Below are positions 9,904 through 19,507 of a stretch of DNA of 64,000 nt, piece by piece (the first letter of the stretch is position 1; the number at the start of each line of letters is the position of its first letter). Location: positions 33,831 through 97,830 of the forward strand of contig JAGWBI010000004.1 of the NCBI GenBank assembly GCA_021295965.1, given 5' to 3'. The stretch is from Dehalococcoidia bacterium. GTDB taxonomy: Bacteria; Chloroflexota; Dehalococcoidia; Lucifugimonadales; UBA3495. The position numbers and the translations under genes were made by a program. The notes under the pieces were generated by a model. It was not told the DNA's origin. It did no database searches and saw only the letters and a list, made by a program, of their open reading frames with translations.

Positions 9904-10001
9904 CCGGCGGGGCCGGCCGGGCTCGGCGTCCGGCGCATCTTCGCTGGCGCGGTTGACAATTGACAAGCGGCGCGAATGCGCATACCATTATAAGTGACTC
10001 C

Positions 10002-10051
10002 CCCACCCCTCTTCGTCGGGTGGGCAGCGAACCGCCCGCAAATGGGCGGTT
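10002..10051 (+). promoter_or_regulatory. Two tandem hairpins in the leader of the NYN gene
   Basis: CCCACCC-N9-GGGTGGG (10002-10024) and ACCGCCC-GCAAAT-GGGCGGT (10031-10050), downstream of TTGACA-N17-TACCAT. Confidence 0.5.
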
Positions 10052-10070
10052 ACGCATTTAAGGATTTCCT

Positions 10071-10709
10071 ATGCCGGAAGCGGTTGCATACATCGACGGA
10101 TGGAATTTTTACTACGGAGCTGTCAGGAACCGGCCGGGCTTGAAGTGGGTGAATCCGAGGGCAATGCTGGAGAGGTTATTGCCGCACGAGAGCATTACCA
10201 CTATCCGGTACTTTTCAGCTCCGCTGGTTAAAAGTGTCGCTGATCCGGGCGCATTGGCCCGGAGGTCAGTTTATTTCCGGGCGTTGGCTACTATATCTGG
10301 TCTGGTTATCCACGAGGGGCGGATGGCGATCAGGACAAAAAGGGGCGTGGTGTTGCCAAAATCGACGCCGCCTCAATTGGCGACGATTGAAGTATTTGAG
10401 GAAAAGCGCACCGATGTTAATATTGCATCGCACTTGTTGGTGGACGCTTTTGGAGGCCGGTACGATACTGCCGTGGTAGTATCCAACGACTCGGATTTGA
10501 CTACGCCTATTGATATGGGGGTGAACCAGCTGGGCAAAGGAGTGATTGTAGTCAATCCTTACCCGGTCAGAAGGCAGAGCAGCGAGTTGCGGAGGGCCGC
10601 ATCACGGACGATACCGGCAATCAATGCTTCGGTGTTGAGGGCCAGCCAGTTCCCGGACAGGCTCACCGACGCACGGGGCAGTTTCACACGGCCCGGTTCG
10701 TGGGTGTAA
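10071..10709 (+). CDS. NYN-domain (LabA/DUF88-like) putative ribonuclease
   Basis: 'AYIDGWNFYYGA', 'KRTDVNIASHLLVDA', 'AVVVSNDSDLTTPI' conserved acidic NYN motifs. Confidence 0.88.
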   Translation: MPEAVAYIDGWNFYYGAVRNRPGLKWVNPRAMLERLLPHESITTIRYFSAPLVKSVADPGALARRSVYFRALATISGLVIHEGRMAIRTKRGVVLPKSTPPQLATIEVFEEKRTDVNIASHLLVDAFGGRYDTAVVVSNDSDLTTPIDMGVNQLGKGVIVVNPYPVRRQSSELRRAASRTIPAINASVLRASQFPDRLTDARGSFTRPGSWV

Positions 10710-10729
10710 CTGCCGCGAAAAGTAGCTCA

Positions 10730-11233
10730 TCAGGAAGTTTCGAAACTATTGTAGCCTCCTTGCTCCAGAGTAGTTCCTAACTCTAGCGCGGCATATAACT
10801 CAAACGAGTACTGCTCATAGTCATCGTTTACCTTTACGATGCGAAACTGCATCTTGCTGACACGTTCTCTTGCCTCACTGAGAGTATTGGGATAATTTTT
10901 AACATCTGCATTGGTTATTCGTGAAGAAGGCTTACCGGGTATTCTCATAGGCTCAATATCTAGATCTGTCAAACATTTTTTTGCCAACAGGTAAGCAAAA
11001 GTGGCCGATTTGGTGTTGCTTACGTGTTGATCGATCCGACTAGGCAGATTTTTTGACCGCCCGACATAAATGGGCTTGCCGTTTTCGTAGAGCACGTAAC
11101 AGCCCTTACGGGGAAGGTCGCCCTGATTATCGGGGGTGCGAAAGTTGTCCAAGTTCAGGGTTTGCAGTAGTTCGGGCATTTTGTCGATAACATTTTTCCA
11201 AGCCTGTAGTTTCTGGTTTGTCATCGTTACCAT
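10730..11233 (-). CDS. GIY-YIG nuclease-fold protein
   Basis: 'GCYVLYENGKPIYVGRSKNLPSRIDQH'. Confidence 0.8.
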   Translation of the reverse strand: MVTMTNQKLQAWKNVIDKMPELLQTLNLDNFRTPDNQGDLPRKGCYVLYENGKPIYVGRSKNLPSRIDQHVSNTKSATFAYLLAKKCLTDLDIEPMRIPGKPSSRITNADVKNYPNTLSEARERVSKMQFRIVKVNDDYEQYSFELYAALELGTTLEQGGYNSFETS

Positions 11234-11271
11234 CCTTATCTAACTGGGTGTGGCCGACGTGTAGGTGAAGA

Positions 11272-11296
11272 CGGGGCGAATGTTAAATTCGCCCCG
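11272..11296. repeat. Palindromic element CGGGGCGAATGTTAAATTCGCCCCG
   Basis: 9-nt perfect arms (GGGGCGAAT/ATTCGCCCC) in intergenic DNA. Confidence 0.6.
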
Positions 11297-11322
11297 ACGT
11301 TTTTGCGAGATGCGACTGTCTG

Positions 11323-12747
11323 TTACCCAATCGGCCGGCTGGTCACCTCCCGGTCCACCTTGCGGGGGAGCCACTGGCCGAAGCCGGCCGGCGCGGTTAG
11401 TTGGCCGTTCTCCACGGCCACCGTGCCGCGCATGATGGTCATCACGGGCCAGCCCTCGATTTCGAACCCTTCCCAGATGCTGTAGTCGCTGATGTGGAAA
11501 TCGTCCATGGTGAGGCGCTTCTTGATGGACGGGTCGATGAGGGTGATGTCGGCGTCGCTGCCGGGGGCCAGGGCGCCCTTGCGCGGGTACAGGCCCATGA
11601 TGCGGGCGCAGTTGGCCGAGGTCACGTCCACGAAGCGTTGCAGGGACATTCCGCGCTTGGACACGCCCTCGCTGTAGGTGATGCCCACGCGGGTCTCGGC
11701 TCCATTGTGGCCGCCGGTGACGTCCCGCACCGTCTTGCCCTGGATCTTGAGGTTCCAGTCGGTGCAGTATTCGTCGGTGGCCATGGTATGCAGGCCGCCC
11801 CAGGCGATGCCTTTCCACAACATGGCGGCGTCTTCCGGTGATTTCAATGACGGGTAGGTGTGGTACTTCATCCCGTCTTCTTCTTTGTAGTTGTTGGCGT
11901 TGAAGCAGGCGTAGTTGTGCAACGTTTCGCCGTAGGCCGGCACCCCCCGGTTGCGGGCCTCGCCGATGGCGTTGATGCCTTCGCGGGCGCTGACGTGGAC
12001 GAAGTACACCGGAGCGCCGGTCCATTCGGCGACGCGGAGCACGCGGCGGAAGGACACGTCCTCGGACTCGTTGCTGTGGACGAGGGGCATGTTCCACCAC
12101 TCGTTTTGCTCCTCCCGCTGGAGCTTTTCGTACATGTACTGCACCATGTCGTCGTCCTCGGAATGGACGAGGAGCATGGCATCGTTGCGCTGGATGACCT
12201 CCATCAGGTCGTGAAGGTGGCCCATGCCCACCTTGCGCGGTTCGCCGGACATCTCGGGCGGTCGGATGTTGGTGGTGAAGATCTTCACGCTGGACCAACC
12301 TCCCTCAATGTACTCATGCAGCGATTCCAGGGTGCGCTGGGGTATCTCGCCCAAGAGCATCAGGTGGTGGGCGTAGTCGGCGTATGAGTTGCCGCGCCAA
12401 GAGTTGTTGCGCTCCTGGATGGCCTCTTCGATGGTGTTGCCGGGATGGTGGATTGCGAAGTCCAGCAGGGTGGTGGTGCCGCCGAACAAGGCGGCCCGGC
12501 TGACCTGCTCCGGCGGTGCGGTGCGCAGGTTGCCCGGCCCCATGATGGGCGCGTCGATGTGGGCATGGGGTTCGATGCCGCCGGGAACGACGATCTTGCC
12601 CGTAGCGTCGATGACACGGCTTACGTCGTCAGTCATGGTGTTGGGCGCGGTGATGGCGACGATCTTGTCGCCCTGAATACATACGTCCCAGTCGCCCACG
12701 CCCCAGGGCGTGACGACCTGTCCGCCGCGTATTATCAAGTCCAGCAT
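11323..12747 (-). CDS. Dihydropyrimidinase / hydantoinase-like amidohydrolase
   Basis: 'MLDLIIRGGQVVTPWGVGDWDVCIQGDKIVAI', 'VVPGGIEPHAHI', 'LLVHSED' typical of cyclic amidohydrolases. Confidence 0.85.
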   Translation of the reverse strand: MLDLIIRGGQVVTPWGVGDWDVCIQGDKIVAITAPNTMTDDVSRVIDATGKIVVPGGIEPHAHIDAPIMGPGNLRTAPPEQVSRAALFGGTTTLLDFAIHHPGNTIEEAIQERNNSWRGNSYADYAHHLMLLGEIPQRTLESLHEYIEGGWSSVKIFTTNIRPPEMSGEPRKVGMGHLHDLMEVIQRNDAMLLVHSEDDDMVQYMYEKLQREEQNEWWNMPLVHSNESEDVSFRRVLRVAEWTGAPVYFVHVSAREGINAIGEARNRGVPAYGETLHNYACFNANNYKEEDGMKYHTYPSLKSPEDAAMLWKGIAWGGLHTMATDEYCTDWNLKIQGKTVRDVTGGHNGAETRVGITYSEGVSKRGMSLQRFVDVTSANCARIMGLYPRKGALAPGSDADITLIDPSIKKRLTMDDFHISDYSIWEGFEIEGWPVMTIMRGTVAVENGQLTAPAGFGQWLPRKVDREVTSRPIG

Positions 12748-12915
12748 TTTTGTCCCTCCGGGTACGACGCGAGCCGACGGCAGATCGGCTCAAGCCGATT
12801 TGGATGGGCGCAGTATAGCGCAAAACCACGGAGGCGACTGAGGCTAACCTTTCGGGAGATATGGGATTACAATGCACACCGAAAACGCCGGACAGACAAA
12901 ATGGAGGTTAGCCCC

Positions 12916-13869
12916 ATGGCATTCAAGCTGGTGATCTGTCCGCCCAACTACCAGGAGCATTGGGAAGGGCGGCTGCGCGAAGAGATTCCCGACATCGACG
13001 TTCACGTTTGCCCCACCGTTGGGGAGGCGATGGAGGTGATCGGAGACGCTGACGCGGCCTTCGGCGACATTGTGCCGGAACTGTTGGAGCGGGCACAAAA
13101 CCTGAAGTGGATAGCGTGTCCGCAGGCCGGACCTCGGGCCGGGTATTATCACCAATCGCTGGTCGAAAGCGACGTGGTTGTCACCAACACCAGGGAGATC
13201 TACAACGACCATATCAGCGCCCACATCATGTCGCTGCTGCTGGCGTTCGCCCGGGGGTTGCAGGTGTACATACCCCAGCAGGTGGCCGGAGTGTGGCGTC
13301 AGGGATACCAGACCATCTACCTGCCCGAGGCTACTGTCGTAGTTGTAGGCGTGGGAGGCATCGGCGGCGAAACGGCGAGGCTCTGCGCGGAGTTCGGGAT
13401 GACGGTGTTGGGGGTTGATCCGCGGTTGCCGGAACCGACTTATGGAGTAGCAGAGCTGCTCCGGCCCGATGATCTGTTGACGGTCCTGCCCCGTGGAGAC
13501 TTCGTCATCGCAACCGTACCGGAAACCCCTGAGACGCAAGGGATGTTTGGGGCGGCGCAGTTCCGAGCCATGAAGAACAGCGGCTTCTTCATCAACATCG
13601 GGCGTGGCGCTACCGTAATTCTCGACGATCTGGTGGGTGCGCTCCGGTCGGGTGAGATTGCCGGCGCCGGGCTGGATGTGTTCCAGATTGAGCCTTTACC
13701 GGCGGGCCATCCGCTATGGAGTATGCCCAACACGCTCATCACGCCTCATGTGGCCGGCAACGGGCCGTATCTCGACGACCGGCGCACGGAGCTCTTTATC
13801 GACAACTGCAAACGCTTCAACGAAGGGCGGGAACTGCGCAACGTCGTGGATAAGGCAAACTGGTTCTGA
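12916..13869 (+). CDS. D-isomer-specific 2-hydroxyacid dehydrogenase
   Basis: 'VVVVGVGGIGGETARLCAEFGMTVLGVD' Rossmann motif; 'FINIGRGATVILDDLVGALRSGEIAGAGLDVFQIEPLP'. Confidence 0.92.
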   Translation: MAFKLVICPPNYQEHWEGRLREEIPDIDVHVCPTVGEAMEVIGDADAAFGDIVPELLERAQNLKWIACPQAGPRAGYYHQSLVESDVVVTNTREIYNDHISAHIMSLLLAFARGLQVYIPQQVAGVWRQGYQTIYLPEATVVVVGVGGIGGETARLCAEFGMTVLGVDPRLPEPTYGVAELLRPDDLLTVLPRGDFVIATVPETPETQGMFGAAQFRAMKNSGFFINIGRGATVILDDLVGALRSGEIAGAGLDVFQIEPLPAGHPLWSMPNTLITPHVAGNGPYLDDRRTELFIDNCKRFNEGRELRNVVDKANWF

Positions 13870-13875
13870 TCCAAC

Positions 13876-13903
13876 GTAGGGGCGAATAATTATTCGCCCC
13901 TAC
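13876..13903. repeat. Perfect 28-bp palindrome GTAGGGGCGAATAATTATTCGCCCCTAC between convergent genes
   Basis: Perfect self-complementarity; lies between gene ends at 13869(+) and 13952(-). Confidence 0.7.
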
Positions 13904-13910
13904 TCCGTTT

Positions 13911-13937
13911 CTGGATTCCCGTGAAAGCGGGAATGAC
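13911..13937. repeat. dRS3/REP-like element CTGGATTCCCGTGAAAGCGGGAATGAC
   Basis: ATTCCCG/CGGGAAT arms; related copy at 36503-36529. Confidence 0.6.
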
Positions 13938-13951
13938 AGTGTTGCTACGCG

Positions 13952-14941
13952 CTAGTTGGGGAACCACATTACCGAGGAAATTTCGCTGAACTCCCGGTCA
14001 AACTTGTTCCATGACGCGCCGGCGTCGTCGGACCGGTACAGGTAGCCGTAGCGGCTTCCAGCCAGCAGGAAGTCCGGGTTCTGGGGCTGAGAGTTCACCA
14101 CCCACATAGCGGTGTTGGGCTCCACCGGCAGGGACAGGCTGTTCCAGGTCGCGCCGGCGTCGGTGGAGCGCATCACGACGCCGGTGGAGCCGGGCGTGGT
14201 GTCGCCGAAGGTGGTGAAGATGGTCTGGGGGTCGTCGGCCTTCACCTTGATGCCGCGCGGGTAGCCCAGGGGGAAATTCTGCCGCACGTCGAGGTTGCGC
14301 CAGGTCCCGCCGTCGTCCTCGGTCAGGAACACGTCATCGTTGACCATCACCACTACCCGGTGGGGAGGGCCGGAGGTCACGGTGACGTTGTGGATATCCA
14401 GGTTGGGGATGTCCTGGTGGGGGACGGTTTCCCAAGTGTCGCCGCCGTCGGAACTGTGGCGCAGGCCGTCCACCTCGATGCCAACCCACACGCTGTTGCC
14501 GTTGGTGGGATCGATGGCAATGCCGGTGACGCGCGGCACGCCCACGGCGGGGCACTCGGCGGCAACCTCGCAGGGGCGCAGTTCCCACGTCGCGCCACCG
14601 TCGCGGGTGCGATAGATCTGGCACGGATCAGGGGTTCCGGTTCCGGCAAAGCCGACCTGTGGGTTGTTAGGGTCGAAGGCGACGGCCCAGACGGCAGTGC
14701 CGTTCATGGGTGTGTCGATGGAACGCCAGGTGTCGCCGTTGTCATCACTTCGGATGATGCCCCGGTCACAGCCGGCCAGGACGCCGGACTCGCTGCCCGG
14801 GATGGGGGTGAGGCATCGCACGACCGCATCGGAGTGGATGCCCTGGGTGATGCCGACGCGCCGCCAGGACTGGCCGCTGTCGGTGCTGCGCATCACGCCC
14901 TGCCCGGCGGTGCCGACGAGTATGGTGATTCCGTTTGCCAT
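13952..14941 (-). CDS. BNR/sialidase-like beta-propeller (WD40/YVTN/sortilin-type) protein
   Basis: Repeated 'S.D.G.TW' motifs: STDSGQSWRRV, SDDNGDTWRSI, TRDGGATWEL, SSDGGDTWETV, TEDDGGTWRNL, STDAGATWNSL, SDDAGASWNKF. Confidence 0.85.
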   Translation of the reverse strand: MANGITILVGTAGQGVMRSTDSGQSWRRVGITQGIHSDAVVRCLTPIPGSESGVLAGCDRGIIRSDDNGDTWRSIDTPMNGTAVWAVAFDPNNPQVGFAGTGTPDPCQIYRTRDGGATWELRPCEVAAECPAVGVPRVTGIAIDPTNGNSVWVGIEVDGLRHSSDGGDTWETVPHQDIPNLDIHNVTVTSGPPHRVVVMVNDDVFLTEDDGGTWRNLDVRQNFPLGYPRGIKVKADDPQTIFTTFGDTTPGSTGVVMRSTDAGATWNSLSLPVEPNTAMWVVNSQPQNPDFLLAGSRYGYLYRSDDAGASWNKFDREFSEISSVMWFPN

Positions 14942-15048
14942 GGTGAAGCCTCCTTACTCGCGTCCTCTCCGCAGTTTAGGGAAGGGACGCACGTTGCGGA
15001 TACAGTGTATTTGGCGACATAATAACGCCGGCGACACGAAAAATGCTA

Positions 15049-15077
15049 GCGGGGACGGCCGAATGAACCGTCCCCGC
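15049..15077. terminator. Hairpin GCGGGGACGG...CCGTCCCCGC downstream of the MFS gene (terminator or REP element)
   Basis: 10-nt perfect arms, 9-nt loop, 28 nt beyond the MFS stop. Confidence 0.5.
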
Positions 15078-15104
15078 CGGCGCTCTGTTGTTGATGACGC
15101 CTTG

Positions 15105-16643
15105 TCAGTTGCCGTCGCCCGAACCGGGGGCCGGTGCTGGGGAACCGCCGGCCGGAGCAGGTGCGGTATTCGCCGGAGCCGCCGGCTCCGCGCCGGTGCG
15201 GTACTCTGGGGGCAGCTGCTCCTCCCAGTCGGGCAGTTGATGCTGGTGAGTGTTAGGCAGGCACAAGATGGCGATGACCCCGCCCAGGCTCATCAAGAAG
15301 GACAGCAGGATAGTCCAGCAGTAGGGGTTGTCCAAGATAACCGGGAAACCCAGCTCGGTGACGCCGATGTATAGTCCGCTGCCCAACAGCGCTCCACTGG
15401 CCATGCCCGCGCCGGCTCCCATCATCTGGAAACCGTAGGCGCTGCCAATGGGAGCCCTGCCGTAGTATTGGCGGTTGATGATGGGGAAGGCGGACATCTC
15501 ACCGCCGAAGCCGATGCCAAACAATACGGCGAAGAGGTAGAACATCCACAGTTCGTTGGCGAACAAGAGGATCAGCACCGGCGCGAACTGGAGGGTGAAG
15601 CAGGCGGCCATCACCCACTTGCTGCCCAGCAGGTCCGCTGCTATGGGAGCGCCAAACCGGGTTATGGTGCTGGTCAGGTGCATGGTGCCCGCGATGGTGA
15701 TGCCGATTCCCGTGGCGCCAAGCAGGGCCTTGTCCACCCCCTGATAGCCGCCTTCCGGCGCCAGCAGGTCCACCACCATGACCTGGAGAAACATGATGAT
15801 GATGGCGTGGCCGGCGCATCCCCAGTAGTGAATTCCGACCAGGTTCCAGAAGGTACCGGTTTTACGCGCCTGGCGGAGGAAAATCCGAGCCCGCTCTTTG
15901 GCGCCTCTTCCGGTGGTAGGCGCGGACCGTATCGGCTCGTTGGGGTCGGCGCCCAACTGTCGCATCCCCACGTCTTCCGGGGAATTGTGAAAGAGGCGAG
16001 TCAGCAGCAGGAGGACGACGCCGCCCACGATACCGGGGATCCAGAAGGCCATCCTGATGCCAATGCTGTCGGCGCTGAATACCGGGAAGGCTTCTGCCCA
16101 TTGCCCGCCTGGCCCGAGCGAGAAGAAGGCGACCAAACCCAGCATTATGCCCGGGACCATCACCGGCCCGACTCCCTGGGAGGACTGAAGCAATCCCATG
16201 CCCAATCCCAGGTGGCGGCGGAACCAGGACGTCACGGACACCGTGAGCGGCACCTGGAATATCCCCATGGAGGCGCTGAGCATCACGCCAAAGAAAAGGT
16301 AGAGATGCCACAGTTCGGTCATGAACCCCGCGAGGATCATGCTGACGATATACAGAGACGCGCCCAACGTCAGCGTAAACCGGGCGCCGTATCGATCGCC
16401 AAGCCATCCGGAGGGCGGGCCGAACATGCCAGACACTACCCATTGCAGGGAGAACGCGAACAGGATGAGGCCGGGGCTCCAGCCAAACACCTCGGAAATG
16501 ATGGGAACCAGTGCCGGAAAAGACATGCGGAACGACGACGACACCAGTCTCATCAATGCCGTGATGAAGACGATCACCCAAGCATAGTGGATCTGGCGCC
16601 CAGCGAGCGCAAACTCCGCGGGTTTGAAATTTACTGCGGACAT
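15105..16643 (-). CDS. Major facilitator superfamily transporter
   Basis: ~12 TM ORF; 'GWLGDRYGARFTLTLGASLYI' MFS motif. Confidence 0.88.
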   Translation of the reverse strand: MSAVNFKPAEFALAGRQIHYAWVIVFITALMRLVSSSFRMSFPALVPIISEVFGWSPGLILFAFSLQWVVSGMFGPPSGWLGDRYGARFTLTLGASLYIVSMILAGFMTELWHLYLFFGVMLSASMGIFQVPLTVSVTSWFRRHLGLGMGLLQSSQGVGPVMVPGIMLGLVAFFSLGPGGQWAEAFPVFSADSIGIRMAFWIPGIVGGVVLLLLTRLFHNSPEDVGMRQLGADPNEPIRSAPTTGRGAKERARIFLRQARKTGTFWNLVGIHYWGCAGHAIIIMFLQVMVVDLLAPEGGYQGVDKALLGATGIGITIAGTMHLTSTITRFGAPIAADLLGSKWVMAACFTLQFAPVLILLFANELWMFYLFAVLFGIGFGGEMSAFPIINRQYYGRAPIGSAYGFQMMGAGAGMASGALLGSGLYIGVTELGFPVILDNPYCWTILLSFLMSLGGVIAILCLPNTHQHQLPDWEEQLPPEYRTGAEPAAPANTAPAPAGGSPAPAPGSGDGN

Positions 16644-16780
16644 GATCCTCTCCCTGAATTGAGGCAGTATGCTCCCGGTGTAAACGGCATGTCAAGGAAA
16701 GGGCCGCCTCATTATCATCCACTGCTATAATGCAAGAAGTTTGGTACGTAATCAGTCACTGCCCCGGTGTGCCTGCAACT

Positions 16781-19108
16781 ATGTCGCAACAGAGTTCCAA
16801 AACGTTGGTCTTTCCAGTGGCCGGGATGACCTGCGCGGCATGCGTGTACCATGTCAGCGAGGCGCTGCGCTCCGTGGAGGGGGTGTCCGATGTGAGCGTC
16901 AACCTGGCGACCGAGCGAGCCACGATCAGCCTGGCTTCGGCCGATGGTGCCCCAGTTCCAGCCGTTGAAACCCTGGCAAAAGCCGTTGGCGACGCCGGCT
17001 ATCGCATGGATACGGCCCCGGTTGCCGACAAAGGGCCCGGAGCAGTTGCTGATTCGCCACGAGCACGAGACGCCAGAACGCTACGAACACGATTGGCGGT
17101 GGCGTTGCCGGTCGGAATTGGGCTGCTCCTGATCAGTTTTCCGGCCCTGCCTTGGGTCACCGGTTTGTTCTCATTGGGTTGGTGGTATCCGGTGCTGTTG
17201 TGGGCAGCGGCTACGCCGGTACAGCTGTGGGCCGGATGGCCTTTCTACGTGGCCGGTTGGGCCGGGCTGAGACGCTTGAAACCCAACATGCACACCCTTA
17301 TTGCCCTGGGAACCTCCGTTGCCTACGGGTACAGCGTAGTAGCGACGCTGTTGATGGTGTTCGCCCCTGGAGCGATTTCAGTGGCGGGGCATCAACTGCA
17401 TTTCGACATGGCGGCGATCATCATCGCCCTGATCCTGCTGGGCAGGTGGCTGGAAGCGCGGGCGTTATCGCGGACGTCGGACGCCATCGGAAAGCTGTTG
17501 GATCTGCGTCCGCAAACTGCCCATCTTATGCGGGGGGACGGCGTCGTGGTGGATGTTCCCGTGGACAGGGTCGATGTCGGCGATACTTTGGCGGTGCGTC
17601 CTGGGGAACAGATACCGGTGGATGGGGAGGTGACCAGCGGCGTTTCGACCGTGGACCAGTCCGCTTTGACCGGCGAGAGTATGCCGGCCGAAAAGTCCCC
17701 GGGAGTTTCCGTATTCGCCGGGACGATGAACGGAACGGGCGCTTTCCTGATGCGCGCGTCCCGCGTGGGCGCGGACACAACATTGGCGCAGGTTATACGG
17801 CTGGTGGAGGAAGCCCAGGGCTCGGCGGCTCCGGTGCAACGTCTCGCCGATCGGGTCGCTGCATGGTTTGTGCCTGCGGTGGGCATGATCGCGCTGGCGG
17901 CGGCGGTGCTGTGGCTATTCCTGGGGCCCGACCCGTCGATCCGTTACGCCATGCTGACGCTGGTGGCGGTTTTCATCATCGCCTGTCCCTGTGCGCTGGG
18001 TCTCGCGACGCCGACGGCCATCATAGTTGGCGTCGGCCGATCGGCCGAGCGCGGCATATTGATTGGCAGCGCGACGGCTTTGGAAACTGCCCATCGCGTA
18101 AACGTGGTCGCGCTGGACAAGACCGGAACCCTGACCACGGGTCGACTCCAAGTTATGGACATCGTCCCAGTGGCAGGAATTACGGAGGATTTCGTTCTGG
18201 CGTCCGCAGCCTCGGTTGAGTTGTTATCCGAGCATCCCATAGGAACAGCGTTGCGCCGCCGCGTAGAGCAGGAAGGACTGACACTTGCCGGAGCCACCGG
18301 ATTCGCCGCGCACCGGGGATCCGGCGTGACCGCCGTGCTCGACGGTGAGCCAATCGCAGTAGGCAACGCGGCTCTGATGGGAGATATGGGAATCCCGGTG
18401 TGCGAAGAGATGTCTGCTACGGCAAATGAGTTGGCGCGACAAGGAAACACCCCCATGTTCGTCGCCCATGGGGGCAGCTTGCTCGGCGTCATTGCTGTAG
18501 CGGACACCGTGAAACCGGGAGCGCAGCAGGCGGTGGCCGCGTTGCGCGGCATGGGTGTTCGCACGATCATGCTTTCCGGAGACCGACCCGAAGTGGCTTC
18601 CGCTGTAGCCTCCGTTTGCGGCGTGGATGAATGGCAGGCGGAAATGCTGCCGGGAGACAAATCGGATGCCATAATCAGGATGCAGGCTGACGGGAACGTG
18701 GTTGCCATGGTGGGCGACGGGATCAACGACGCCCCGGCTCTGGCTTTAGCTGACGTGGGCATCGCGATGGGCGCCGGTTCGGACATAGCAAGGGAATCGG
18801 CCGACATTACGCTGATGCGCGACGACTTGGCGGGCGTTACTACCTCCCTGCAAATGTCGCGGGCGACGATGCGGACCATCCGGCAAAATCTCTTCTGGGC
18901 GTTCTTTTACAACACCATGCTGATCCCAGTGGCAGCAGGCGTTCTTTACCCAGTGTTTGCCGCTTTGGGCGGCGTGCCGAGTGGCCTGACCTTTTTCTTC
19001 GGTGACGCGGGTTTTCTGAACCCGATCCTGGCGGCGTTGGCCATGGCCTTCAGCTCGGTAAGCGTGGTGAGCAACTCATTACGATTGCGTCGCGCCAACG
19101 TGGGCTGA
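16781..19108 (+). CDS. copA: Copper-translocating P1B-type ATPase
   Basis: 'GMTCAACVYHVSEAL' HMA, 'IIACPCALGLATPTAI' CPC motif, 'DKTGTLTTG', 'GDGINDAPALALADVGIAMG'. Confidence 0.95.
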   Translation: MSQQSSKTLVFPVAGMTCAACVYHVSEALRSVEGVSDVSVNLATERATISLASADGAPVPAVETLAKAVGDAGYRMDTAPVADKGPGAVADSPRARDARTLRTRLAVALPVGIGLLLISFPALPWVTGLFSLGWWYPVLLWAAATPVQLWAGWPFYVAGWAGLRRLKPNMHTLIALGTSVAYGYSVVATLLMVFAPGAISVAGHQLHFDMAAIIIALILLGRWLEARALSRTSDAIGKLLDLRPQTAHLMRGDGVVVDVPVDRVDVGDTLAVRPGEQIPVDGEVTSGVSTVDQSALTGESMPAEKSPGVSVFAGTMNGTGAFLMRASRVGADTTLAQVIRLVEEAQGSAAPVQRLADRVAAWFVPAVGMIALAAAVLWLFLGPDPSIRYAMLTLVAVFIIACPCALGLATPTAIIVGVGRSAERGILIGSATALETAHRVNVVALDKTGTLTTGRLQVMDIVPVAGITEDFVLASAASVELLSEHPIGTALRRRVEQEGLTLAGATGFAAHRGSGVTAVLDGEPIAVGNAALMGDMGIPVCEEMSATANELARQGNTPMFVAHGGSLLGVIAVADTVKPGAQQAVAALRGMGVRTIMLSGDRPEVASAVASVCGVDEWQAEMLPGDKSDAIIRMQADGNVVAMVGDGINDAPALALADVGIAMGAGSDIARESADITLMRDDLAGVTTSLQMSRATMRTIRQNLFWAFFYNTMLIPVAAGVLYPVFAALGGVPSGLTFFFGDAGFLNPILAALAMAFSSVSVVSNSLRLRRANVG

Positions 19109-19193
19109 CCGGCAACGGGCAATTTGATAGCCCAAACCCACTCCGGCTCTGTTACAATCGCCGTACACCATTGCTACAGGCTGGGAAACTATC

Positions 19194-19427
19194 ATGGCAA
19201 CTGCAACGGACCCGATCTGCTCGATGCAAGTGGACATTGACAACCCCAACGGCGGTACCAGTGAATACGAAGGGCAGACCTACTACTTCTGTGCGCCGGG
19301 CTGCCGGATCGCGTTTGAGCGTGACCCGGAAGGATGGGCGTCCGGACGCAACAAACCCATAGCTATGGAGGAACCTCAGCCCCAACCACTGACAATCGTG
19401 CGGCGACTGTTCCGGCGAGGGAAATAG
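19194..19427 (+). CDS. YHS-domain protein
   Basis: 'DPICSMQVD...SEYEGQTYYFCAPGCRIAFERDPEGW'; adjacent to copA. Confidence 0.88.
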   Translation: MATATDPICSMQVDIDNPNGGTSEYEGQTYYFCAPGCRIAFERDPEGWASGRNKPIAMEEPQPQPLTIVRRLFRRGK

Positions 19428-19450
19428 GCAGTGGTTATACAGCGCAACGG

Positions 19451-19479
19451 GTAGGGGCGGGTTTCAAACCCGCCCCTAC
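19451..19479. repeat. Perfect palindrome GTAGGGGCGGGTTT-C-AAACCCGCCCCTAC between convergent genes
   Basis: 14-nt perfect arms; between the YHS stop (19427,+) and secA stop (19508,-). Confidence 0.7.
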
Positions 19480-19507
19480 GATTTGCGCTTTGTTCCCAAG
19501 CCGAGAA

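Noticed and set aside
15468-16730. 420 aa + strand ORF
   Set aside because: Antisense to the MFS transporter; composition artefact.
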